In this document: one piece after another, positions 25,851 through 34,673 of the stretch | Layout: each line of letters begins with the position of its first letter | How positions within the stretch are numbered: position 1 is the stretch's first letter | Assembly: GCA_963837515.1 (NCBI GenBank) | Contig: CAWINT010000004.1 | Location: 124,001 to 188,000, forward strand | Direction of reading: 5' to 3' | From: RYN-230 sp963837515 | GTDB lineage: Bacteria > Actinomycetota > Actinomycetes > Streptosporangiales > Streptosporangiaceae | DNA: 64,000 bases | The notes under the pieces: model-generated | The model's input: only the letters and a program-made list of their open reading frames with translations | Told to the model about the DNA's origin: nothing | Database searches by the model: none | Translations under genes and position numbers: made by a program

Positions 25851-27644
25851 ATGCCAGCCGTTCCAGCAACCATGGGATCGCCGTTCTCCGGTGGGGCGGC
25901 CGGGCTGCGCCGCGCCGGTGGCGCTGTCCTGCGACGGCACTGGCTGTTCGCCGTCCGTCAACGGCACTGGCTGTTCGCCGTCCTGCGACGGCACTGGCTG
26001 TTCGCCGTCCTGCTGCTCCTCGGCCTGGCTCTCCGGGTGGCCACCCAACTGGCGTACCGGCCCGCGCTGCTCTACATCGACTCGGTCAAGTACCTGCTCG
26101 GCGCCTATCCGGGTAACGATCCACCCGGCTACCAGCTGCTGCTGCGGGGCTTCCTGGGCGTCGGCTCACTGTCGGCGGTAGCCGCGGTGCAGCACCTCGC
26201 GGGCCTGGCCATGGCGGTTGCCCTGTACCTGGTGCTGCTGCGCCGTGGGGTGCCGCGCTCGCTCGCGGCGCTGGCGGCCGCGCCCGTCCTGCTGGACGCC
26301 TACCAGCTGCAGGTCGAGCAGTCCATCATGCCGGACACCGCCTTCGAAGTGCTCATCGTGGCCGGGCTGGTGCTCCTGCTGTGGCGGCGCTGCCCGGCGC
26401 TGTGGATGGTGCTGGCCGGCGGGGCAGCGTTCGGCGCGTCGGCCACCGTGCGCCAGGTGGGCGAGATCTTCATCGTCCCCGCCGTCGGGTACCTGCTGGT
26501 GGTGATGCCGGGCTGGCGGGCCAGGCTCAACGCGGCCGTCGCCCTCTGCGTGCTGTTCGCCCTGCCGATCCTGCTGGTCAGCTACCGGAACTACGTGACG
26601 ATCAAGCACTTCGCGCTGGCCCCGTACGCGTCCGGCACGATGTACGGCCGGGCGGCCGCGGCGGCCGACTGTGCCACGCTGCAGCTGCCCGGCGACGAGC
26701 AGCCGCTGTGCCCGTCGCCGGAGCAGCAGGCGCTGGGCCCGGACTGGCTGGACCACGGCGCGGGCTCACCGGTCAAGACCGTCGTCCTGGCCCCCGGCCG
26801 GCGGCATATCCCGGTGGCCACCGACTTCACCCGCCGGGTGCTGCGCCAGCAGCCGGTGCGGGTGGCCGGCGCGATCGCCCGGGACGCCGCCAAGCTGTAC
26901 GCCGTGGACCGGGTCACTGACGCCGGTGACGTGTCGATCTCCCGCTGGCAGTTCCAGCCGGGCTACCCGCTCTACCCGCCCTACATCATGGTGACGGACG
27001 GCCATCTCCAGTTCGGCCGGTTCACGCCGTCCGGCCGGCCCAAGCTGATCGCCGCCGGGGCCCGGTTCGCCGGCATCAGGCCCGCAGGCAGCCCGGGGCT
27101 GGCCAGTTTCCTGCGCGGCTATCAACTGCACGGCGGTTACACGCCCGGGCCGGTGCTGCTGCTGGCCACCCTGGCCGGGCTGATCGGCAGCCTCGGCGTG
27201 TTCCGCCGCCGGGCCAGCGCCGCGCAGCGGGCGACCGGCGCTGCCTGCCTGCTCACGTTCCTCAGCGCCGCGGCCGTGCTGCTCGCCTCGGACTTCTTCG
27301 AGTTCAGCTGGCGCTACCAGCTGCCCGCGCTGGTCACCCTGATGCCCGCCGGGGCGCTCGGCCTGACGGTGATCGGCTCCTACCTCCGGGAGCGGCGCCG
27401 CAAGGAACCGGCGGTCCCCGGTTCCAGCCCCGCGGTCCCCGGTTCCAGCCCCGCGGTCCCCGGTTCCAGCCCCGCGGTCCCCGGTTCCAGCCCCGCGGTC
27501 CCCGGTTCCAGCCCCGCGGTCCCCGGTTCCAGCCCCGCGGTCCCCGGTTCCAGCCCCGCGGTCCCCGGTTCCAGCCCCGCGGTCCCCGCTGCCGCGACGG
27601 CCCGGCCACCAGGAGGGGAAGCCGGGCCGCCTGGTACGTGGTGA
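25851..27644 (+). CDS. Multi-pass membrane protein, GT-C glycosyltransferase-like, with internal repeats
   Basis: 597 residues with about nine to eleven membrane segments. An early acidic loop (LLYIDSVKYLLGAYPGNDPPGY) lies after the first segment, as in GT39/ArnT-like polyprenyl-phosphate-sugar transferases, where an Asp there is catalytic. A large extracytoplasmic loop occupies about residues 270-410. The N-terminus has three copies of RHWLFAV-type 9-mers (27-bp DNA repeat), and the C-terminal cytoplasmic tail has eight copies of PAVPGSS (21-bp repeat). Both look like replication-slippage expansions. ATG 25851 is the first start. Convergent with the FUSC gene, stops 14 bp apart. Confidence 0.7.
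   Translation: MPAVPATMGSPFSGGAAGLRRAGGAVLRRHWLFAVRQRHWLFAVLRRHWLFAVLLLLGLALRVATQLAYRPALLYIDSVKYLLGAYPGNDPPGYQLLLRGFLGVGSLSAVAAVQHLAGLAMAVALYLVLLRRGVPRSLAALAAAPVLLDAYQLQVEQSIMPDTAFEVLIVAGLVLLLWRRCPALWMVLAGGAAFGASATVRQVGEIFIVPAVGYLLVVMPGWRARLNAAVALCVLFALPILLVSYRNYVTIKHFALAPYASGTMYGRAAAAADCATLQLPGDEQPLCPSPEQQALGPDWLDHGAGSPVKTVVLAPGRRHIPVATDFTRRVLRQQPVRVAGAIARDAAKLYAVDRVTDAGDVSISRWQFQPGYPLYPPYIMVTDGHLQFGRFTPSGRPKLIAAGARFAGIRPAGSPGLASFLRGYQLHGGYTPGPVLLLATLAGLIGSLGVFRRRASAAQRATGAACLLTFLSAAAVLLASDFFEFSWRYQLPALVTLMPAGALGLTVIGSYLRERRRKEPAVPGSSPAVPGSSPAVPGSSPAVPGSSPAVPGSSPAVPGSSPAVPGSSPAVPGSSPAVPAAATARPPGGEAGPPGTW
25935..26015. repeat. Three 27-bp in-frame coding repeats
   Basis: Copies begin at 25935, 25962 and 25989 and encode RHWLFAVRQ, RHWLFAVLR and RHWLFAVLL at the N-terminus of the membrane protein. 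The first 21 bases of each copy are identical. Confidence 0.88.
27411..27590. repeat. Eight perfect 21-bp in-frame coding repeats
   Basis: gcggtccccggttccagccc plus c repeats with a 21-bp period from 27411, eight perfect copies and a partial ninth at 27579. It encodes a PAVPGSS heptad tail. Perfect identity implies recent expansion and probable length polymorphism. Confidence 0.95.
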
Positions 27645-27658
27645 TGACGGCCGAGGCC

Positions 27659-29631
27659 TCAGGCGGCGCGCTCGCCGGCCAGCGCGCGGCGCAGTTCGGC
27701 GATAGCGTCGGCCACCGGCCGAGCCTCCGGCCCGGCGTCCCCGGGCCGGCGCGGGGCAGCCGGCAGGCCCACACGGCGCCGCCGCGCACCGCGGTGTCCA
27801 GGTCGCGCAGCTCGGCGGAAAGCCGGGCCGCGTCCGCCGGGGCGGGCCGCTGGCCGGACATCTCGCCGCGAACCCCCGCCGCGGTCACGGCGTCCATCAC
27901 GTCCTCGACGGCCAGGACCGCCGGCCACAACCGGGCGGCAGCCCCGCTGACGGATCGTGGTTCGGCCATGGTGCGCTGGAACTCCGTGCGAAGGTCGGAC
28001 AGGGCCCGGTAGGTCTGGCGGCGGAGCCGGGACCGGCCCGGCTCGCCACCCAGCGCCTGCGCCAGGTAACGGGCCACACTATCGAGGGCCGCCGCGAACT
28101 GCTCCGGCAGGTGGGCGTGCCAGCTGGACGGCCACGGGGCGTACCCGACCAGCAGCACGATGGCACAGCCGAGCAGCGTGTCGATGAGCCGGTCGAGCGC
28201 CAGCGGCCAGCCGGTGTTCTGCAGCAGGTCGATCAGGATCACCACCAACGGGGTGAGAAACGTGCTGAACAGGCCCCAGTTACGGTCCCGTCCGTAGGGC
28301 AGCAGACCGGCCAGCACCGCCAGCGGCAGCAGCAGCCCGGGCCCATAGGGCACGACCAGCACGATGAGGGCGCCGAGCACCGCGCCGACCACGGTGCCAA
28401 GACCCCGCTGCAGCGCCCGGGCGAACACCGAGCCGAAGTCCGGCCGCAGCACGATCGCGACCGTCAGCATCACCCAGTACGAGCGCTGCAGGGCGAACTC
28501 CTGGCTGACCACGGCAGCGACGCCCATGGAGATCATCAGGCGGAGCGCAAAGATCCGCGGGAACCGGCCGCCCGACGAGCGTGCGGCCGCGTCCCGGATC
28601 CGGTCGCGGAGCGGGGGACGGCGCAGCACCGCCTCGCCCTCGCCGCGCCGCTTGCCGGCCAGCAGGTCCACGGCGTCGCCCAGGGCCTTGGCCATCGCCC
28701 GGGTCCCCGGGCTGCTCCCGGCCACCGCCGGGGCGGGCGGTACCGGCCCGTCGCCGCGGATGGCCCGGGCGATCGCCTCCATCACCGCGATCACCCCGCC
28801 CGGGGGCCGCTCCCCTTCCTGGACCAGGGTGGTCGCCGCCTCGGTGAGCGGGTGAGTCTGATTCAGCAGGGCCGCGATGCGGATCAGGCTGGGATCGCGC
28901 CCGCTGCTCCGGGCCCGGCGCGAGGCCAGGTCGTCCCAGGCAGCGTTGAGCGCGGTGACGAGTTGCTGGTGCGCCGCCGGATATTGGTCCGTGCCGGCGG
29001 CGCGGAGCAGGCCGGCCAGGGCCGAGTAGGCGGTCGCGACGGCGCGCCGCTCGGGATCAAGCGGTGACGCGATCCACCCCGGAATGAGCAGCACGACGGC
29101 CCAGGCGGCGCCGGCCAGCAGCAGCAGCGGCGGCCACCACCAGGGCCGCAGCGCACCCAGCGGCCCGGTGCCCAGGATGGTGTAGACGAGCAGTTGCAGC
29201 CCGGTGATGGACGCCGTGGCGCCCGCCCCGGTGAGCACCGCCGACAGCCCGGAGACGGCGACCACCGTGACGACCAGGGCCCAGGGGCGCCCGTGGACCA
29301 GCACACCGAGGCACAGCCCGGCCGCGCCGCCGAACGCCGCCGCGCAGCCGATCCGCCGGATCCGCGCCGGGTAGGTGCCGCCCCGGTCCACCACCGAGCC
29401 GAGCAGGCCGCCCATCGCACCGAGCAGACCCGGCACCGGCGTCCCCAGGATCACACCCAGCGCCAGCGGCCCGCACACGCCCAGCGCGGCGCGCACCATC
29501 ATCGCCCATGGTGGCGGCGCCGGGACCGGCCGGACGACCTGGACCAGCCAGTCCGGCGTCGCCGCGGCCGCCCGGCCCCCTGCCCGGCGCAGCTGGGCGG
29601 CACCGCGGTTACCTGTGGATCGGCTCACCAC
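27659..29631 (-). pseudogene. FUSC-family membrane protein, apparently frameshifted near the 3' end
   Basis: Fusaric-acid-resistance-type membrane protein of about 655 residues, with two blocks of membrane segments (about 40-190 and 375-510) separated by a soluble helical region, the FUSC layout. GTG 29631 or 29628 is chosen since the upstream frame is antisense to yceI. The initial frame loses coding character after AVWACRLPRAGPG; the neighbouring frame then reads EARPVADAIAELRRALAGE and stops at 27659, 14 bp from the convergent stop. Adding one base to the C-run at 27739-27742 joins them. Without that, the frame runs on 325 bp through the opposite gene. Substrate unknown. Confidence 0.75.
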
Positions 29632-29673
29632 CCAATGGTGCCAAAGCGGCCGGCGTGGCCTAGCGTGCTGTCC

Positions 29674-30228
29674 ATGACCGTGACGAGCGGAACTCATCAG
29701 CTGGGCAGCGAGACCGGGCAGCTGGTGCTGCGCACCTTCCGTGATGGGCTGGCCGCCACCGCCGGGCATGACCTGGTCATCGACGTGCCGCGCTGGTCCG
29801 GCGAGCTTACTGTGGGGCCGGACGGCAACCCGGCCGCCCTGGAGGTGCACGCGGACCTCGCCTCACTGACGGCCCGGGAGGGCACCGGCGGGCTCAAGCC
29901 GCTGTCCGACCGGGACCGCCGGGAGATCGCCGGGAACGCCCGCAAGCTGCTGGGCACCGACCGGCAGCCGGACGCGGTGTTCACCGCCACCCGATTCGAC
30001 CTCACCGGCGACGGCGGCACGGTGGAAGGCACGTTCACCCTCCGCGGCGTGTCCCGGCCACTGCGGCTGCAGGTCGCGCGGATCGCGCCGGGCCGCTACC
30101 GGGCCACCGGCACTGTGGTCCAGTCGGACTACGGCATCAAGCCGTACACGGCGTTCTTCGGCGCGCTGAAGGTCCGCGACCCGGTGGACGTCGAGGTGGA
30201 GACGGCGGTCCCGGAAACCGGCTCCTGA
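29674..30228 (+). CDS. YceI-family protein
   Basis: 184 residues. YceI-like lipocalin-type barrel, recognised by the central pattern NARKLLGTDRQPDAVFTATRF and GTVEGTFTLRGVSRPL. Family members bind isoprenoids. No signal peptide is visible, so it is probably cytoplasmic. ATG 29674 gives the conserved start MTVTSGTHQLG. Divergent from the FUSC gene and convergent with the HATPase gene, 7 bp between stops. Confidence 0.88.
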   Translation: MTVTSGTHQLGSETGQLVLRTFRDGLAATAGHDLVIDVPRWSGELTVGPDGNPAALEVHADLASLTAREGTGGLKPLSDRDRREIAGNARKLLGTDRQPDAVFTATRFDLTGDGGTVEGTFTLRGVSRPLRLQVARIAPGRYRATGTVVQSDYGIKPYTAFFGALKVRDPVDVEVETAVPETGS

Positions 30229-30235
30229 ACGCCGG

Positions 30236-30784
30236 TCAGCCGGCGGCCCAGTCGAGCCGGAACCAGACGGCGGTCCCCCGGGTGATGCCGTCCCGGTAGG
30301 CGTGGTGTCCCCACCACGCGGCCAGGGCCTGCACGGTCAGCAGGCCGTGGCCGGACTCAGCCAGCAGGCCCGGGCGCCCCGGGCGCATCACGGGGCTGCG
30401 GTCGGAGCCTTCGTCGAGCACGGCCACGCACGCCGACGTGTGCCCGCGCCACACCACGACCTGAAACTTTCCGCCGCCCTGCCCCGTCCTGGTGTGCCGG
30501 ATCGCGTTGCTGGCCAGTTCGGTACAGCACAGCAGCGCATCGCTGGCGGCCGGGCAGCCGTCCAGGATCCGGGCCACGAACCGCCGGACGTGGGCCACCT
30601 GCTCGGGCCGCCCGGGGAAGAACCGCCGTTTGGGGATGGCCACCGCCCACGCCCCCTGCCCCGCCAGCTGCGCGATCGTGCCAGGTGGCACCGGGTTGAG
30701 CGCCGACTGGCGCGGCCGCGGCACCACGACGTGGCAGTCAGGGGCCGGCGCCCGGTGGGCAGCGGGCGGGCTGCTGGCTAGCAT
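30236..30784 (-). CDS. HATPase_c_2 ATP-binding regulatory protein (anti-sigma type)
   Basis: 182 residues. GHKL-type domain in the C-terminal 130 residues: N-box CCTELASNAIRHTRTG with Glu and Asn, and a degenerate G-box ESGHGLLTVQALAAWWG. This matches the large family of streptomycete RsbW-like proteins. ATG 30784 is chosen for the GGAGCG five bases upstream. No STAS partner adjoins it. The N-terminal ~50 residues are variable. Target sigma factor unknown. Confidence 0.82.
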   Translation of the reverse strand: MLASSPPAAHRAPAPDCHVVVPRPRQSALNPVPPGTIAQLAGQGAWAVAIPKRRFFPGRPEQVAHVRRFVARILDGCPAASDALLCCTELASNAIRHTRTGQGGGKFQVVVWRGHTSACVAVLDEGSDRSPVMRPGRPGLLAESGHGLLTVQALAAWWGHHAYRDGITRGTAVWFRLDWAAG

Positions 30785-30988
30785 GGTCGCTCCGGGGAGG
30801 GTTATGGCCGGGCGGAATGGCACGATCCACTCTGCCTGGAAGGGGGACGCGGGGCTAGAGGACGGGTGTCTGCGCTGCTCCCGGCGGGGCGGAATGCGGC
30901 ATCTGCCATACCTTTCTAACCGTTACGCGCGGCTGCGGGCGGGCGCTGCTGAATGGCTCGTACCCAGCCTCAGGTAAAGGAAAGCCAG

Positions 30989-31978
30989 TCAGCCGGTCAG
31001 GCGTGCCTGGTCCTGGCGGCGACGCGCTGGGCCGGCCGCGTCGCTCGCCACGGAGCCGGCCGTACCCCTCGCCACGGAGCCGGCCGCGTCGCTCGCCACG
31101 GAGCCGGCCGTACCCCGGGCGAGCTGGGCCAGCAGCGCGCGGGCCGCCGGGCTCGGGTTCCTTGAGGTAGCGGCGGCCACCCGCCACGGCGGCAGGTCAC
31201 CACGCAGCGCGACGGTGTGCAGCCGGTGCTGTTTCTTGGCCGCAATGGGCCGGGGCACGATGGCTACCCCGAGATCGTGACCGACCAGGTCGAGCAGCGT
31301 GTGCACGTCGTTCACCTCGAGCTCGACGCGGTGCTGCAGGCCGGCGGCGGCGAACGCCCGGTCGGCGAGCACCCGGGCGCCCCAGTCGGGCTGGAAGCCC
31401 ACGAAGCTGAGCCCGTCCAGCGCCGCCAGCCCGACCTCGCGGTGCCGGGCCAGATCACGGCCCGGGTGGCAGAGCAGCACCAAGGGCTCGGCGGCCAGCG
31501 GGATCAGCTCCACCCCGCGGGGTAGCGGCCCGGTCGGGACCACCAGCGCCACGTCCAGGCGGCCGGCCGCCAGCCGGTCGATCAGCGGGCCCGAGCCGCC
31601 GAACCGCAGCCGCACTTCCACGCCGGGGTGGGCGGCGCGGAACCGGGCCAGCTGGGCCGGCAGATCAACCACGCCCAGGCACTGCTCCCCGCCCACGCTG
31701 AGCGTGCCGCGCAGCACACCGCGGACCGCGGCCACCGCGTCCTGGGCGGCGGCCGCGCTGGCCAGCGTGCGGTGCGACTCGGCCAGCAGCACCCGGCCCG
31801 CCTCGGTCAGCTCCACCCGCCTGGTGCTGCGCACGAATAGCGGCGTGCCGAACTCCGTTTCCAGCGCCCTGATCGACGCGGACAGACCGGACTGAGAGAT
31901 CTGCAGCAGCTCGGCCGCCCGGGTGAAGTGGCTCTCCTCTGCCACCGCGACGAAGTGCTCCAGCTGGCGTAGCTCCAT
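30989..31978 (-). CDS. LysR-family transcriptional regulator
   Basis: 329 residues. N-terminal winged HTH MELRQLEHFVAVAEESHFTR followed by AAELLQISQSGLSASIRALE, then a type-2 periplasmic-binding-like effector domain. It is divergent from the aldo/keto reductase gene with 75 bp between, the usual arrangement for a LysR regulator controlling its neighbour. The C-terminal ~30 residues are a GTAGSVASDAAG-type repeat encoded by a 24-bp tandem repeat and are probably disordered. ATG 31978. Confidence 0.9.
   Translation of the reverse strand: MELRQLEHFVAVAEESHFTRAAELLQISQSGLSASIRALETEFGTPLFVRSTRRVELTEAGRVLLAESHRTLASAAAAQDAVAAVRGVLRGTLSVGGEQCLGVVDLPAQLARFRAAHPGVEVRLRFGGSGPLIDRLAAGRLDVALVVPTGPLPRGVELIPLAAEPLVLLCHPGRDLARHREVGLAALDGLSFVGFQPDWGARVLADRAFAAAGLQHRVELEVNDVHTLLDLVGHDLGVAIVPRPIAAKKQHRLHTVALRGDLPPWRVAAATSRNPSPAARALLAQLARGTAGSVASDAAGSVARGTAGSVASDAAGPARRRQDQARLTG
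31034..31115. repeat. 24-bp tandem repeat in the LysR 3' end
   Basis: The block tcgccacggagccggccg recurs at 31045, 31069 and 31093, a 24-bp period, with alternating linkers (gcgtcgc and gtacccc). It encodes an Ala/Gly/Ser-rich tail on the regulator. Confidence 0.85.
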
Positions 31979-32053
31979 TATGCGACCATACTGCTTAAAC
32001 TCATTTGTTCTAGCTGTTGGACAGATGAACCCGGTGTCGCCGAGCATAGGGCC

Positions 32054-33082
32054 ATGAACCATACCCTGACCACAGTGCCCTTCGGGCAGACGGACATGAC
32101 CATCACCCGGGTGGGCTTCGGCGCGTGGGCGATAGGCGGCGGCGGCTGGGCGTTCGCCTGGGGCGACCAGGACGACGCCGACTCGGTGGCCGCCATCCGC
32201 CACGCGGTCGAGTCCGGGATCAACTGGGTGGACACCGCGGCGGTGTACGGCCTCGGGCATTCCGAGGAGGTCGTCGGCCGGGCGCTGCGCGACCTGCCGG
32301 AAGCCGACCGGCCCTATGTGTTCACCAAGGGCGGCCTGATCTGGGATGAGTCGGACCGGCAGCAGCCCGCCCGGCGGGTCGGCAACCCGGCCAGCCTGCG
32401 CCGTGAGGTGGAGGCGTCGCTGCGCCGCCTGCAGGTGGAGCGGATCGACCTGTACCAGCTGCACTGGCCGGCCGAGGACGGGACGCCGCTGGAGGAGTAC
32501 TGGCAGACGTTCGTGGACCTGCGGGCCGAGGGCAAGATCCGGGCCGCCGGGCTGTCCAACCATGGGCCTGCCCAGCTGGAAGCGGCCGAGCGGATCGGGC
32601 ACGTGGACTCGTTGCAACCGCGGTTCAGCCTGATCCACCGGGACCACGCGCAGCAGACCATCCCCTGGTGCGCTGCCCACCGCACCGGAGTCATCGTCTA
32701 CAGCCCGATGGCGTCCGGCCTGCTCACCGGCTCGTTCAGCGCCGAGCGGGCGGCCGGGCTGGGCGAGGGCGACTGGCGCAGCCGCAGCCCCGACTTCACC
32801 GGCGACGGACTGCGCCGTAACCTCGCGCTGGCCGCCGCCCTCCGCCCGGTCGCCGAGCGGCTGGGCGGGTCGGTCGGTGCGCTGGCCGTGGCCTGGACGC
32901 TGGCCTTCCCAGGGGTCAGCGGGGCGATCGTCGGCGCGCGCCGGCCTGAGCAGGTCGACGGCTGGCTCGCGGCCGGCAGCCTGGTGCTGGACGACAAGGA
33001 TCTGGCCGAGATTGCCGGGGCCGTGGCGGCCACCGGCGCCGGAGAGGGCACCGGCCCGGTCCGCCCTCCGGCCACCGCCTGA
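32054..33082 (+). CDS. Aldo/keto reductase
   Basis: 342-residue NADPH-dependent TIM-barrel reductase. Catalytic tetrad visible: Asp60 and Tyr65 (WVDTAAVYG), Lys92 (FTKGG), His137 (LHWP). Cofactor-binding region near the C-terminus includes IVGARRPEQVDGW. Substrate unknown. Probably controlled by the divergent LysR regulator. ATG 32054; followed by a strong inverted repeat. Confidence 0.92.
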   Translation: MNHTLTTVPFGQTDMTITRVGFGAWAIGGGGWAFAWGDQDDADSVAAIRHAVESGINWVDTAAVYGLGHSEEVVGRALRDLPEADRPYVFTKGGLIWDESDRQQPARRVGNPASLRREVEASLRRLQVERIDLYQLHWPAEDGTPLEEYWQTFVDLRAEGKIRAAGLSNHGPAQLEAAERIGHVDSLQPRFSLIHRDHAQQTIPWCAAHRTGVIVYSPMASGLLTGSFSAERAAGLGEGDWRSRSPDFTGDGLRRNLALAAALRPVAERLGGSVGALAVAWTLAFPGVSGAIVGARRPEQVDGWLAAGSLVLDDKDLAEIAGAVAATGAGEGTGPVRPPATA

Positions 33083-33110
33083 CTGGTTCGCGCCAGGTTC
33101 CTGGACCGCC

Positions 33111-33164
33111 CGTGATCATGGGATTGCTGGTGCGTGCTGTGCGCCCAGCGATCCCATGATCACG
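33111..33164. terminator. Bidirectional hairpin terminator
   Basis: 20-bp arms at 33111-33130 and 33145-33164 with one mismatch and a 14-base loop, between the convergent aldo/keto reductase and methyltransferase genes. Lies 28 bp after one stop and 8 bp after the other, so it can serve both strands. Confidence 0.75.
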
Positions 33165-33172
33165 CGGGATGA

Positions 33173-33802
33173 TCAGCGGAGGCGCCATACGGCGGCGTCT
33201 TTGACGTCGGCGTCCTCCAGCACCCGGGACACCGGCACCCGGTAGCGGGCGGCCTGCTCGAACCGTTCCCGGGGCAGGTAGGCGCGGCCCGGGTCACCGA
33301 CCAGCACCAGCGCGCCACCGGCCCGGGCGCGGTCCAGCAGCGGCAGCAGCCGCCCGGCCAGGGTCCGTTCGTAGAACGCGTCACCGGCCAGCACCACCTC
33401 GGCCTTCCGGGGGCCGCCGGCCGGCTCATCCGCGGCGGCGGCGCCGGCCTGCAGCAGCACGTCGCCGACGACGGCGGCCAGCCGGACCCCGTTCGCCGCG
33501 CTGTTCAGCTCGATCGCCGCCGCCGCCAGCGGGTCAATGTCGCTGGCGGTCACGGCGGCCGCCCCGGCCAGCGCCGCGGCGATCGCCACCAGCCCGGAAC
33601 CGGAGGCGATATCGAGCACGGCCCGGCCGCGGACGGTACCGGGCTCGTCGAGCAGGTAGCGGGCGAGCGCCTGGCCGCCAGCCCACGGGAACCCCCAGAA
33701 CGGCGGGGGCAGCTGCCCGCGGTCCGCCCGCTGCTCGGTCCGCTGCCACAGCTCGAAGGCGTCCGCGGCGATGTGCAGCCTGATCTCCGGCACCAGCGGC
33801 AC
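33173..33802 (-). CDS. Class I SAM methyltransferase (ETFB-lysine/PrmA-like group)
   Basis: At least 209 residues. SAM motif I VLDIASGSGLVAIAAALAG, acidic motif II ASDIDPLA, and VLAGDAFYERTLAGRLLPLL resemble the electron-transfer-flavoprotein/L11 methyltransferase-like group. Only GTG 33802 is available as a usual start, but the frame stays open upstream and reads AAFIQAHTRLVRV, which resembles the expected N-terminus of this family, without any ATG, GTG or TTG. A rare start codon or an upstream indel is possible. It follows the ClpP-like gene by 67 bp and may be co-transcribed. Confidence 0.8.
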   Translation of the reverse strand: MPLVPEIRLHIAADAFELWQRTEQRADRGQLPPPFWGFPWAGGQALARYLLDEPGTVRGRAVLDIASGSGLVAIAAALAGAAAVTASDIDPLAAAAIELNSAANGVRLAAVVGDVLLQAGAAAADEPAGGPRKAEVVLAGDAFYERTLAGRLLPLLDRARAGGALVLVGDPGRAYLPRERFEQAARYRVPVSRVLEDADVKDAAVWRLR

Positions 33803-33869
33803 CCGGACGAGCCGGGTGTGGGCCTGGATGAATGCCGCCGCGGCCCGCCCAGCCGTGGCTGGCGCCGCG

Positions 33870-34673
33870 TCAGCGGAATCCGGGCTGCGGCCGGGACTCA
33901 GCGCTGGCCTCCCCCTCGATCAGCCCGTAGCGAGCCGCTTCGGGCACGGTGAAGAACCGGCCCTGCCGGGCATCTGCCCTGATCGTATCCACGTCCTGGC
34001 CGCTCGCCTCGGCCAGCCGCTGGAACAGCGCGTCGAGCATGACCCGGACCTGCTCCTCCTGGGCGGACACCTCGGTGGCCGTGCCGTCGAAGCTCAGTTT
34101 CGGCTCGGCCAGCGCCAGTACCGCGCTCGGGTAGGCGCGGCGGTGCGGGCAGGCGGCCAGCACGCCGAGCGCGGCGCCGGACAGCCGCCCCGCCACGTAC
34201 CCGGTCACCGGGGCCCGCAGCACGTCCAGCACCCCCATCACGCTCAGCGCGGCCGGAAGTTCCGCGTCCAGCCCCTGCAGCTCGAGCCGGACCGGCTGGG
34301 CGCTGTCCGCGTCCAGGGTGAGCAGCTGGGCGCTCAGCACGCTGGCGGCCTCGGTATCGAGGCGCCCGGCGGCGAGCACGATCCGCCGCTCCAGCAGCCG
34401 CTGGTAGACCGAAGCCGGCCAGCCGCCCTGGTCGGTGAGCCAGCCCCGGGCCGGGGTGGCCGGCGGGACGGCCGGGCCGGGTGGCCCGGGAGGCGGTGGT
34501 GCCGGGGGCGGTGGCCAGCCGGGCACGCCAGGGACCTCCGGCTGCCCCGGCACCGGCGGGTAACCGGGGCGCGGCGGCCGCTCCCCCGGCCGGTGGCCGG
34601 AGCCGGGGGGCACGGGCGGGAACTGACCGCGGGGAGACGGCCCGGGCATCGTGGGGCGGGGTGGCATCGGCAT
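33870..34673 (-). CDS. ClpP-like protein lacking the catalytic triad (pseudoprotease)
   Basis: 267 residues. First ~75 residues are Pro/Gly-rich and disordered. The rest aligns by eye with ClpP: SVYQRLLERRIVLAAGRLD at the start of the fold and FFTVPEAARYGLIEG at the end. The catalytic Ser region (AASMG in ClpP) reads SGAALG with Gly at the Ser position, the HQP motif reads AEP with Ala for His, and the catalytic Asp position is Gly. The oxyanion SPGG is also absent. A structural or regulatory role is inferred. Its ATG overlaps the stop of the XRE gene (TGATG), so the two are translationally coupled. Confidence 0.78.
   Translation of the reverse strand: MPMPPRPTMPGPSPRGQFPPVPPGSGHRPGERPPRPGYPPVPGQPEVPGVPGWPPPPAPPPPGPPGPAVPPATPARGWLTDQGGWPASVYQRLLERRIVLAAGRLDTEAASVLSAQLLTLDADSAQPVRLELQGLDAELPAALSVMGVLDVLRAPVTGYVAGRLSGAALGVLAACPHRRAYPSAVLALAEPKLSFDGTATEVSAQEEQVRVMLDALFQRLAEASGQDVDTIRADARQGRFFTVPEAARYGLIEGEASAESRPQPGFR

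Noticed and set aside
27334..27658. Extension of the FUSC frame into RGPRGWN repeats
   Set aside because: This is the antisense of the PAVPGSS repeat in the convergent gene, reached only because of the frameshift near 27740.
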